From positions 1 through 64,000 of the forward strand of contig JAPPOQ010000012.1 of the NCBI GenBank assembly GCA_028817895.1: DNA of 64,000 nucleotides, given 5' to 3'. Both the position numbers and the translations under genes were made by a program. How positions within the stretch are numbered: position 1 is the stretch's first letter; every line of letters begins with the position of its first letter. This DNA comes from Ahrensia sp. (GTDB taxonomy: Bacteria > Pseudomonadota > Alphaproteobacteria > Rhizobiales > Rhizobiaceae). The notes beneath the pieces are model-generated. The model did not search any database and was not told the origin of the DNA. It worked only from the letters and a program-made list of their open reading frames with translations. This document shows positions 8,566-15,917 of the stretch, in pieces.

Positions 8566-9752
8566 CAACGTGCCCCCGTCGCAATAGCATCCATCGCGGA
8601 GCGAGCAGCGTCGATGTCTGCTGCGCGTATGCCGATCGTGTCGAGCCGCCGACCAGCGCTTGCTATGTCAGCACCGAGAACACTTGACGCGAGCGTGACC
8701 ATCGAACGCGACACCGGCACATCAACGCTCGCGAGCTCGGCTGCCGAAATGAGCGGCACAAAGGAGCCGATGACGCCGTCGCGCAACAGGGCTTTGGCTT
8801 CGGTCAGCGCCGGCACTGCACGGCGACCCCGGCCCTTGAGCGCTCCGGCATGCTGATTGATCCAGCCTTCGGCGTCCGGCAAATCGCGAACGCCGAAGCG
8901 TGCGGCAACCGCATGCCGTTCCGCCGCCAAAGCCTCAATGATCGACCTTTGCTCCGGCCCGATCAGGCTGGCGAAGGTTTCGTTTTCAGGTAGCGGCGCT
9001 CCCCCCATGGGAATCTGAATGGCACCGCTCGCCAGCGCAGGCCCGCCCATCAGCAAGGCAGGGAACTCGACCAGAGCAGAGCCATCGGCAAAGCCCGATG
9101 TCAGCACGCTTTCGCATGGCGCAATGTTTGGCAAAATCACTGACAACGCGTCGAGCACCTGCGGGCGCCCGCGCGGCAGGGTTGCTGCGACAGCAGGTTC
9201 GCGCTCACTCAGTGTCAGCACGGCGCCCTGAGCTGCAAACCAGAAAGGTGCGCCCTGTACCTCAACAATCGCGATGTCTGCCGTCGCTCCCCCGATGCGC
9301 AGATACCACGCCGTCTCCAAAGCCCCCAAAGAGCGACCGGGACAAAGTGCAACCACCTGACCATCCTTCAGATGATCGGCGAGCACCATCGCATAGGTGC
9401 GCTGCTTGTGGATCGGGCCGGTCAGAAAGATCAGATCGGCATCCTTTACCGCAGCATCGATCTGCGCGGTGAGTCTTATCGATGGCGTGTCAGCGCGGTC
9501 GAACTGATAGGTGCCGATGGGTCCGTCACCACGTAGTGCGATGCCGGAAGAGGCGCGCATGGCGTCGAGTTCCGATCCATAGGCGGAAAACAAGGTAACC
9601 TCGCAACCCTGCGCAAGCGACAAGGCCGCAAACAGGCGCGCATCGTCGCCACCGCCCAGCACGGCGACCCGCTCAAACTTCGGCGGAGTGTCTGCCGCAG
9701 CCCTCCGGGTCTGGCTCGCCGCCTCTGCAAATTCTGCGAAGTCGGAACTCAT
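8565..9752 (-). CDS. opine/octopine-dehydrogenase-like NAD(P) enzyme with putative encapsulation peptide
   Basis: Residues from about 26 form a Rossmann domain (VAVLGGGDDARLFAAL). A second helical domain resembles the NAD/NADP octopine-nopaline dehydrogenase C-terminal domain, with the segment PALLMGGPALASGAIQIP, ERHAVAARFG, and the late LGADIASAGRRLDTIG. Opine dehydrogenases make or cleave a C-N bond in N-substituted amino acids. The first 25 residues (SSDFAEFAEAASQTRRAA then ADTPPK) form an amphipathic helix plus linker, like known BMC cargo peptides. The ATG at 9752 was preferred to a TTG at 9773 because AAGAGCG precedes it. It sits between BMC-H and the aldehyde dehydrogenase. It may be the aldehyde-producing step; the family call is from motif memory. 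Confidence 0.68.
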   Translation of the reverse strand: MSSDFAEFAEAASQTRRAAADTPPKFERVAVLGGGDDARLFAALSLAQGCEVTLFSAYGSELDAMRASSGIALRGDGPIGTYQFDRADTPSIRLTAQIDAAVKDADLIFLTGPIHKQRTYAMVLADHLKDGQVVALCPGRSLGALETAWYLRIGGATADIAIVEVQGAPFWFAAQGAVLTLSEREPAVAATLPRGRPQVLDALSVILPNIAPCESVLTSGFADGSALVEFPALLMGGPALASGAIQIPMGGAPLPENETFASLIGPEQRSIIEALAAERHAVAARFGVRDLPDAEGWINQHAGALKGRGRRAVPALTEAKALLRDGVIGSFVPLISAAELASVDVPVSRSMVTLASSVLGADIASAGRRLDTIGIRAADIDAARSAMDAIATGAR

Positions 9753-9781
9753 GAAAACGCTCTTGTCGTACAATCAGCCGA

Positions 9782-10078
9782 TCAGGCGGACATACCTTCG
9801 ATGATCGCTTCTAATTCGTCATGCGGGCGCGCGATCACATGGACGGAGACGACTTCGCCCACCTTGTTGGCAGCTGTTGCACCTGCATCCGTCGCCGCCT
9901 TCACGGCACCAACTTCTCCGCGCACAAGCGTTGCGACCAAACCGCCACCGGCCTTGTGCTGACCGACGATGCTCACGCTTGCCGCCTTCACCATCGCGTC
10001 TGCCGCTTCGATGGAAGCCACCAGACCACGTGTTTCAATCATGCCCAGGGCCGCCTGGCCCGCTGCTGGTTTTGCCAT
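9782..10078 (-). CDS. BMC-H shell protein (hexamer tile)
   Basis: A 98-residue single BMC-domain protein. It matches the canonical pattern: [20 protein letters not shown] near the start, the pore loop [18 protein letters not shown], and the closing strand [14 protein letters not shown]. Hexamers of this family tile microcompartment facets. A strong ribosome-binding site GAGGAG precedes the ATG. The gene lies 35 bases after the BMC-P gene and 29 bases before the opine-dehydrogenase-like gene. It is the only BMC-H in the window, so the shell would use a single hexamer type unless others lie elsewhere. Confidence 0.95.
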   Translation of the reverse strand: MAKPAAGQAALGMIETRGLVASIEAADAMVKAASVSIVGQHKAGGGLVATLVRGEVGAVKAATDAGATAANKVGEVVSVHVIARPHDELEAIIEGMSA

Positions 10079-10113
10079 TGCTTATGCTCCTCAAAACGAA
10101 TGGTTAGACTTCC

Positions 10114-10377
10114 TCAAACGCGCACATCATCGACAATCGCAACGATGGCCGCATCGACCGGCAGGCCCGATATAGACGACGCCAAACGGGCCGCCGAACC
10201 GGTGATGATCAAGACGCGATCGCCCGCGCCGGCTCCAACCGTGTCAGCGGCAACAATTGCCGCCTCCACGACATTGTCCTGCTCGTCAACGCAGTCACAC
10301 AATAGCAGCGCATGGCCGACGAGTTGTGCATCCTTGGCGGTGGCAGTGACGGAACCTTTGACGCGGGCGAGCTTCAT
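10114..10377 (-). CDS. BMC-P vertex protein (EutN/CcmL family)
   Basis: An 87-residue pentamer-forming vertex protein. It begins MKLARVKGSVTATAKDAQLVG, matching the EutN/CcmL opening that ends in 'xKxxxLxGxkLL'. It also has VAADTVGAGAGDRVLIITGSAAR, the conserved loop ending in G(S/A)AAR, and a C-terminal PVDAAIVAIVDDV. Five copies cap each shell vertex. Its ATG overlaps the ligase stop by one base (TGATG), so it is coupled to the first gene. With BMC-H and BMC-T it completes a minimal three-component shell. Confidence 0.95.
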   Translation of the reverse strand: MKLARVKGSVTATAKDAQLVGHALLLCDCVDEQDNVVEAAIVAADTVGAGAGDRVLIITGSAARLASSISGLPVDAAIVAIVDDVRV

Positions 10378-11684
10378 CAGAAATTGCCCAGATAGCGGTC
10401 ACGCTCCAACTGCGTGACCTGATTGGCAATGAAGTCGTTGTAGAAACCAAGCTCGCGCTCGCAAATTTGCATGTAGAGCTCGTATTGGGTCTCGCCGATC
10501 ACATCCTTGAGCCAATCCGAACCACGTGCGAGTTCAATCGCTGTTGCAAGATCGGTCGGAATCGGATCGGCGTCCTCGACCTCATAACCATTGCCTTCAC
10601 AGATCGGCGACGGCTCCATGCCCTGTTCGATACCGTCGAGACCGGCAGCCAGATCTGCGGCAAGCAGCAGATAAGGGTTCGAATCCGCCCCGGCATCACG
10701 CTTCTCAACACGAACGGCGCTGTCGCTGCCTTCGATGATGCGAATACCGACCGTGCGATTGTCGATACCCCAGGTCGTGTTGATTGGGCAGAATGTGTAG
10801 GGCTGGCGACGACGGTATCCATTGACCGTGGGCGAACCGGTGACGGCAGCTTCCGCCATGCGCTTTTGAACACCGGCGACGAAGTTGCGGCCGATCCCGT
10901 TCAGCCTGCCGTCATCGGCAAAGGCGTTCTTGCCGCCTTTCCAAAGCGAGTAGTGGACGTGGAAACCATTGCCCGACTCCTCAAAGAAAGGCTTGGCCAT
11001 GAAGGTCGCCTTGTAGCCATGCGCACCGGCGAGCTGCTTGACGAGGGTGCGGAACATCACGACGCGATCGGCAGCCGTCAACGCTTCGTCATAGCGGATG
11101 TTCACCTCAACCTGTCCGGCAGCATATTCCGGATTGGACTGTTCGATCGGGATGCCGCATTCATTGATCTGGCTGCGGATCGGCCCCAGCACATGTTCAA
11201 GCTCGGCAGCCCGCTCCAGACCGTAAACCTGAATGCCCTCATCCTTGGGCTTCATGGTTTCAGGGTCGAGCAGATAAAATTCGAGTTCCGTGCCGACATT
11301 GACCTCAAAGCCCATCTCAGCGGCACGCTCGACCTGACGGATGAGCGCATTGCGAGGATCAATCGGCACCGGCTTGTGGTCCATGCCTTCGGCACGGGCA
11401 AAGGAAATCGCGACGCCCGGCTCCCATGGCAGGGCGACCGGCTTGGTCAGCGGGAACATATGCATGTCGGGATAGCCATTATCGAAAGAGACATAGGGCG
11501 TGTCCCAGACATCGCAGGTCATATCGATGGCAAACAGCGCAATGGAGAGCGCGTTTCCGTTCTTGCAGATCGTGTCCCAATGGCTCGCCGGAATGCGCTT
11601 TCCGCGCATGATCCCGCAGGCATCTCCCAACCCCAGAATGACGGTGTGGGTGCCTTCCGGCAGTTCAAAGTCTTGGTTCGGCAC
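10377..11684 (-). CDS. glutamine-synthetase-like ligase (GmaS/PuuA-type gamma-glutamyl ligase)
   Basis: First gene of the microcompartment operon. A 435-residue protein of the class III/type-IIIlike glutamine synthetase group, which includes gamma-glutamylmethylamide, -putrescine, -isopropylamide and -ethanolamide synthetases. ATP/Mg sites are visible as GTELEFYLL, QSNPEYAAGQVEVN, NGFHVHYSLW and VEKRDAGADSNPYL. The start is a GTG at 11684: GGGAGGA lies six bases upstream, and a longer open frame beyond it crosses the promoter. In this context it more likely couples an amine to glutamate than assimilates ammonia. The amine is unknown. The operator at 11728 lies 44 bases upstream. Confidence 0.88.
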   Translation of the reverse strand: MPNQDFELPEGTHTVILGLGDACGIMRGKRIPASHWDTICKNGNALSIALFAIDMTCDVWDTPYVSFDNGYPDMHMFPLTKPVALPWEPGVAISFARAEGMDHKPVPIDPRNALIRQVERAAEMGFEVNVGTELEFYLLDPETMKPKDEGIQVYGLERAAELEHVLGPIRSQINECGIPIEQSNPEYAAGQVEVNIRYDEALTAADRVVMFRTLVKQLAGAHGYKATFMAKPFFEESGNGFHVHYSLWKGGKNAFADDGRLNGIGRNFVAGVQKRMAEAAVTGSPTVNGYRRRQPYTFCPINTTWGIDNRTVGIRIIEGSDSAVRVEKRDAGADSNPYLLLAADLAAGLDGIEQGMEPSPICEGNGYEVEDADPIPTDLATAIELARGSDWLKDVIGETQYELYMQICERELGFYNDFIANQVTQLERDRYLGNF

Positions 11685-11727
11685 AGGCCTTCCTCCCTTG
11701 TTGCAATCCTTGCCAATGAACTGCATT

Positions 11728-11744
11728 CTGTATACAGTATCCAA
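11728..11744. promoter_or_regulatory. putative GntR operator, site B (BMC operon / flavoprotein intergenic)
   Basis: CTGTATACAGTATCCAA differs from site A only in the first base. It lies between two divergent genes, 44 bases from the ligase GTG and 34 bases from the flavoprotein ATG, so it could control both. A degenerate second half (ATACAGTAC) follows at 11747-11755. The match to three other promoters in the window is seen directly; the regulator assignment is inferred. Confidence 0.75.
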
Positions 11745-11777
11745 AAATACAGTACACGGCAAGGCCCTATCGTAAAC

Positions 11778-12920
11778 ATGATGAAAGCGAAAGTCTTTGT
11801 GGTCGGTGGTGGCATTGCAGGCGCGATGACGGCTTTGCATCTGCAACGGCGTGGCGCGCAGGTGACACTGATCGATCGCTGGGAACCGGGCCACGCGCGG
11901 GCGGCATCAAGCGACTACAACCGTGTCATTCGTGCCATTTCGGGCCGTGACGAGTTCTACACACGTTGGGCGCGCGAAAGTCGGGCACGTTGGCTCGAAT
12001 TGCAGGCGGAGACGGGCCAGAACCTCATGTATGAGTGCGGCGCGCTCATTCTGGCGACCCAGGGCCATTGCGATTGGGAAGACGCAACCTCTGAGACCTT
12101 TGATCGCGTCGGGGTGCCCTACTACCGCTTCACGCCGGACGATGTCCGTGCCCGCTTTCCACAATTTAAGGTGGACGAGATTCAATATGCGCTGTTTGAA
12201 CCTGAAGCCGGGCTGCTGATGGCACATCGTTGCGTGATCACGACAATCGATCTGTTCAGGCGCGAGGGCGGCATCGTCAAGCGCGGCACGGTCACCACCG
12301 ATACCAGTGAACGACCCATGCTCAACGGCAAGCATCTTGAGGCGGACGTTATCGTCATCGCAACCGGCGCATGGATGGCGGAAATGTTTCCGCGCAGCAT
12401 TGCACCAATATCGGCCATAATGGGCATCAATGTGCTTTACACATCCACGCCGGACGGATCCGACCAGTTCGACATGGAAAACATGCCATGCTGGATCGAT
12501 CACGGACAGGGGTCGTTCGGCATTCCCTCGTCAGAGGGTTCAGGCGTGAAGGCGGCGGTGGTGATCCCCAACACGCCCATCGACATCAACAATGATGAGC
12601 GGCTGATCGAGAAACAGTCGCTCAACAAGACGCGCCAATATATCCTCCACCGACTGCCCGGTCTGATCGGCGAACGGGTGGTCGATTCAAAATTCAATCA
12701 GGTGATCCTGACCCCGGACACGCATTTCATCGTCGACTGGCATCCGCAGCACGACAATGTGCTCTTCGCAGGCGGCTGCTCCGGCCATCTGTTCAAGCAC
12801 GGCCCGGTCTTTGGCGATTTCGTCGCGGGCGTTGCGATGCGCGACTACGGCACGGCGGACCGCTTCAAGATCGCGGGTCGGCGCAAACTCTCGCCGAAGG
12901 AAAGCCCGAGTGGGCGTTAG
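11778..12920 (+). CDS. FAD-dependent amine oxidoreductase (DAO family, monomeric sarcosine oxidase-like)
   Basis: A 380-residue flavoprotein. The dinucleotide-binding motif VVGGGIAGAMTALHLQRRG is at residues 7-25, and the C-terminal segment HFIVDWHPQHDNVLFAGGCSGH matches sarcosine-oxidase and PuuB relatives. These oxidise secondary or primary amines to imines. The cysteine that carries covalent FAD in monomeric sarcosine oxidase appears replaced by asparagine (KFNQVILTPD), so FAD is probably non-covalent. The ATG at 11778 (or 11781) follows the divergent operator; the open frame upstream is antisense to the ligase and was rejected. It could oxidise a gamma-glutamyl-amine or N-alkyl-glutamate. 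No signal peptide. Confidence 0.85.
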   Translation: MMKAKVFVVGGGIAGAMTALHLQRRGAQVTLIDRWEPGHARAASSDYNRVIRAISGRDEFYTRWARESRARWLELQAETGQNLMYECGALILATQGHCDWEDATSETFDRVGVPYYRFTPDDVRARFPQFKVDEIQYALFEPEAGLLMAHRCVITTIDLFRREGGIVKRGTVTTDTSERPMLNGKHLEADVIVIATGAWMAEMFPRSIAPISAIMGINVLYTSTPDGSDQFDMENMPCWIDHGQGSFGIPSSEGSGVKAAVVIPNTPIDINNDERLIEKQSLNKTRQYILHRLPGLIGERVVDSKFNQVILTPDTHFIVDWHPQHDNVLFAGGCSGHLFKHGPVFGDFVAGVAMRDYGTADRFKIAGRRKLSPKESPSGR

Positions 12921-12949
12921 GGTGTTGGGCGACAGTCACCAACCTAAGA

Positions 12950-13339
12950 TCAGTCCTTGATGATCGAAGCTTCGTCCCATGGCTGAACCGCTCCTGAGTG
13001 CAGCGATTTCTGCGGCCTGTGGTGGCTGGGGTCATCAAGCGATGCGGCATGGACATAGATGCGGTCGCTCATTCTTTGGCTCCGGCGCGCTATCTGCGAT
13101 CCGCAGTTGGAACAGAAGCCACTGAACGTTGGTTGGCCGGACCCTCCGATCATCTCGAATGTCTTGACGGGGCCGGTGATGGAAAAGGACTCCACACTCA
13201 GCGGCACCATATCAGCATGCCCGGATCCGGTGAGCTGCTGGCAATCGCGACAATGGCACCGGAACATCGGCCCGCCGGTCGCCACGCCCTGATAGCGAAC
13301 CTGCCCGCATCGGCATCCACCGGAAAGGCTCTGCATCAT
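12950..13339 (-). CDS. GFA/CENP-V-family zinc protein
   Basis: A 129-residue protein of the glutathione-dependent formaldehyde-activating (GFA) family. It has the cysteine arrangement GGCRCGQVRY near the start, CHCRDCQQLTGS in the middle, and FCSNCGSQI later, which bind zinc in this fold. GFA of Paracoccus binds glutathione, but most relatives have no proven substrate. The start has GGGAG five bases upstream. It lies 51 bases after the class I amidotransferase gene and converges with the flavoprotein gene. An aldehyde-scavenging role alongside amine oxidation is possible but unproven. Confidence 0.85.
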   Translation of the reverse strand: MMQSLSGGCRCGQVRYQGVATGGPMFRCHCRDCQQLTGSGHADMVPLSVESFSITGPVKTFEMIGGSGQPTFSGFCSNCGSQIARRSQRMSDRIYVHAASLDDPSHHRPQKSLHSGAVQPWDEASIIKD

Positions 13340-13390
13340 CTTGGCTCCCGATCCTGCTCAGTCGTGCGTCACCCCATCGGAAAACAGGTG

Positions 13391-14098
13391 TCACTCGCCA
13401 AGCGAAGGGCATGAGGCTGACTGTCTCCACCGAAAAAACGCTGCCACTTCTTCGCAGTACAAATCCCGTGGCACATTGGCAGACAGCGTTGCCGTAGCCG
13501 CCTCGATCTCCACCGGTGACATAAGCTGCGGACCAAACATCTCAATGAGGTCCGTCGTGAAGGCCGCATCATATTCCGGGTGGAACTGCACCGAAAGCGC
13601 CGGAAAATCATAGGCCAGCGCAGCAACGGGACAATGCGGTGCCGATGCAATAACTTCCGCTCCAGGCGGCACATCGCTCACCTGATCCTGATGCGCGAGA
13701 TAAGAGCGCAACTCTCCATTCGCCGTCTCGAAACTGCGTGACCCGGTGACGAACCCCTTATCGGCCTTTTGCGCCTTGCCGCCAAAAACATCGGCCATGA
13801 TCTGATGGCCAAAGCAAATGCCGAACATAGGCACGCCCGCCACGCGCATCTGCTCAAGATTGTCGCGCAGGGGCTGCATCCAGGGCGTGTCGTCATAGAC
13901 GCCCTTTTCCGAGCCAGAGATGATGACGCCATCGACCGTGTCCGGCTGCGGCATCCGCTCACCACCCGCGACATGCACCATTGAAAATTCAGCTTCCGGC
14001 AGATGCGGCCCGATCCAGGCCTCTATCCGCAGGGCGATGCTGCCATACCGATCCCGCAGCGGATCGCCAGTGACGCAATCATAAATGGTAATGTTCAT
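13391..14098 (-). CDS. class I glutamine amidotransferase-like protein
   Basis: A 235-residue triad amidotransferase/gamma-glutamyl hydrolase-type protein. The nucleophile cysteine sits in GICFGHQIMADVFGG and the histidine-glutamate pair in SVQFHPEYDAAF. The oxyanion region is GVIISGSEKGVYD. No synthetase domain is attached. In the Puu pathway the gamma-glutamyl bond is cleaved by PuuD, a C26 amidotransferase-fold hydrolase. By analogy this protein might release a gamma-glutamylated product, but stand-alone relatives are poorly characterised. It is downstream of the glutamate-synthase-like trio, separated by a 255-base palindromic repeat, and followed by the GFA gene. Confidence 0.82.
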   Translation of the reverse strand: MNITIYDCVTGDPLRDRYGSIALRIEAWIGPHLPEAEFSMVHVAGGERMPQPDTVDGVIISGSEKGVYDDTPWMQPLRDNLEQMRVAGVPMFGICFGHQIMADVFGGKAQKADKGFVTGSRSFETANGELRSYLAHQDQVSDVPPGAEVIASAPHCPVAALAYDFPALSVQFHPEYDAAFTTDLIEMFGPQLMSPVEIEAATATLSANVPRDLYCEEVAAFFRWRQSASCPSLGE

Positions 14099-14137
14099 GG
14101 GAAGGTCCGTGTCGAACGATCTCTATGGTCGCGGAAC

Positions 14138-14305
14138 CCTCTCCCCGCTTGCGGGGAGAGGTCGCAAGACCCGACGAACGGCGCAGCCGAGAGCCGCCAG
14201 TCGGCGGGTGAGGGGCATCATGGCCCAGGAACACCGCCTGGCATTCGGCTTCGCTTAGCCCCTCATCCGCCCTTCGGGCACCTTCTCCCCGCGAGCGGGG
14301 AGAAG
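14138..14305. repeat. large nested palindromic intergenic element (Hyphomicrobiales type)
   Basis: Two perfect hairpins with 11-bp stems flank the element: CCTCTCCCCGC-TT-GCGGGGAGAGG at 14138-14161 and CTTCTCCCCGC-GA-GCGGGGAGAAG at 14282-14305. Between them, GGCGGGTGAGGGGC and GCCCCTCATCCGCC form a further inverted pair, so the whole can fold into one long structure. Elements of this form are abundant between genes in Hyphomicrobiales (from memory). It separates the trio from the class I amidotransferase gene and may attenuate transcription. Confidence 0.8.
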
Positions 14306-14353
14306 ATCCACAAGCGCCAAGCTCACTCCAAGAGAGCGATTGCAGTGTATCCG

Positions 14354-15784
14354 TCACCACTCGAATGCGCAGTCGATGCCAGCCATTTTCACACCGGTGA
14401 AGGCGGAGGCCTCGAAGCTCAGCGCGCGCAAATCCTCCACTTCAAGATTGTGCACCGAAGACTTGCCGCAGGCCTTGGCGAGCGCCGTGACTTCCATCGT
14501 CATTGCGGTGAGGTAGCGCGCAACACGTTCTGCCCCCGCTTTCGGATTCATGCGCTTTTCAAGCTCCGGATCCTGCGTCGCGACCCCAACCGGACACATG
14601 CCAGTATGACAATGGTGGCAAGCACCGGGCGATGTGCCGAGCTTTTCATAGTCTTCAAGATAGCGCGGCGAGTTGCAGCCCATGGCGATCATCGCGGAAT
14701 TGCCGATCATCACCGCATCGGCCCCGAGTGCGAGGCATTTGGCGACGTCCACACCGGAACGAATGCCGCCCGCTGCGACAAGGCTGACCTTGCCCGTCAT
14801 GCCGCATTCATCAAGGCTTTCGCGCGCCGCCCGGATCGCGCTCATCGTGGGAATACCAGTGTGGTTGAGCAGCAATTCGGGTGAGGCGCCCGTGCCGCCT
14901 TCGGCACCATCGACGACCACAATGTCGGCCCCGGCCTTTGCGGCGATGGCAACATCGTAGCGCGGACGGGTTGCGCCCATCTTGATCGAAATCGGCACCT
15001 GATAGTTCGTCGCGATGCGCAGTTCTTCGATCTTGATGGCCAAATCATCGGCACCAAGAAAATCCGGGTGCCGGATTGTCGAGCGTTGATCGACACCTTC
15101 GGGAAGCGTGCGCATTTGAGAGACGCGGGGCGAGACTTTCATGCCAAGCAGAAGCCCGCCCGTTCCCGGCTTGGCGCCCTGCCCAACCACGATTTCCAGC
15201 CCGTCAGCACGGCGCAGATGGTCAAGATCAACGCCGTAGCGTGCCGGCGACATCTGATAGACGAGCCGTTGCGACGCCTCGCGTTCCTCCTCCAACATGC
15301 CGCCTTCGCCGGTGCAGGTCATGGTGCCGACTTTTGAGGCCCCGAAGCCGAGAGACGCTTTGGCCGATGCCGAGAGGGCGCCAAAGGACATGGAGGCAAT
15401 GTAGATCGGGATCTTCAATTCCAGTGGTCGGGCCACGACATCCGGTCCGCGGCCTCCACCCAGAATGGTGGTCGTGTTGCAGCTTTCACGATAGCCCTCC
15501 AACGGCAGGCGCGTCATCGTTGCGGGCACGAAGGTCAGGTCATCGAAAGTTGGCATACGCTTGTTGAACGTATTGTAGCCGCGCACCTGGTAGCGACCGA
15601 GCTGCGCCAACGCATGCACCTCTGAGATCGCCTCCGGCGTCCAGCGCGTCGAGCCCCCCTCATCATATGACGAAGGAACACCGGCGGGACGCCCTTCAAT
15701 TGCGCCGTCATCGAGGAAGCGGATTTCCTCTTCTGGCGGAAGCTCAAAGGGATAGTCGTAAGGCTTTGTCAGATCATGAGCCAT
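14354..15784 (-). CDS. glutamate synthase-like FMN/Fe-S domain protein (GlxD/MgsC-like)
   Basis: A 476-residue stand-alone version of the FMN-binding alpha domain of glutamate synthase. Motifs include the FMN barrel segments PIYIASMSFGALSASAK, ISIKMGATRP, VVVDGAEGGTGASPE and LVAAGGIRSGVDVAK, and the 3Fe-4S cysteines in CHHCHTGMCPVGVATQDP. Related proteins form the third subunit of N-methylglutamate synthase (MgsC) and of GlxBCD sets. The ATG at 15784 has AAGGAGAG upstream; a longer frame starts in the intergenic spacer. It should act with the GXGXG and amidotransferase subunits to transfer amide nitrogen, or an alkylamine, onto 2-oxoglutarate. Confidence 0.9.
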   Translation of the reverse strand: MAHDLTKPYDYPFELPPEEEIRFLDDGAIEGRPAGVPSSYDEGGSTRWTPEAISEVHALAQLGRYQVRGYNTFNKRMPTFDDLTFVPATMTRLPLEGYRESCNTTTILGGGRGPDVVARPLELKIPIYIASMSFGALSASAKASLGFGASKVGTMTCTGEGGMLEEEREASQRLVYQMSPARYGVDLDHLRRADGLEIVVGQGAKPGTGGLLLGMKVSPRVSQMRTLPEGVDQRSTIRHPDFLGADDLAIKIEELRIATNYQVPISIKMGATRPRYDVAIAAKAGADIVVVDGAEGGTGASPELLLNHTGIPTMSAIRAARESLDECGMTGKVSLVAAGGIRSGVDVAKCLALGADAVMIGNSAMIAMGCNSPRYLEDYEKLGTSPGACHHCHTGMCPVGVATQDPELEKRMNPKAGAERVARYLTAMTMEVTALAKACGKSSVHNLEVEDLRALSFEASAFTGVKMAGIDCAFEW

Positions 15785-15917
15785 GCAATCTCTCCTTGCG
15801 CTCACGCCAACCGCGAAAGCGGCGGCTCCGCGTGGGCGGTGCACAAGCACCGGCTCGCTGTTCGCTCGCGCAAGCGCAAACCATCGGAACGCCAAACAAT
15901 CAGATCATGAGCCATGC
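15769..15917. repeat. 18-bp direct repeat flanking the trio's second spacer
   Basis: TCAGATCATGAGCCATGC occurs at 15769-15786 and at 15900-15917. The first copy holds the start of the FMN-domain gene. The second holds the end of the GXGXG gene, where the same ATGGCTCATGATCTGA string ends in that gene's stop. This pattern suggests an ancestral start/stop overlap later separated by a 131-bp duplication or insertion. Confidence 0.7.

Noticed and set aside
11746-11758. Second GntR operator beside site B (ATACAGTACAC)
   Set aside because: Only the inner half matches the consensus and the outer bases do not; noted under site B but not listed as a separate site.
10467-11777. Long open frame in phase with, and upstream of, the flavoprotein gene
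   Set aside because: It is antisense to the glutamine-synthetase-like gene, shows no family features, and would swallow the operator and promoter. The flavoprotein's conserved FAD motif begins right after the ATG at 11778.
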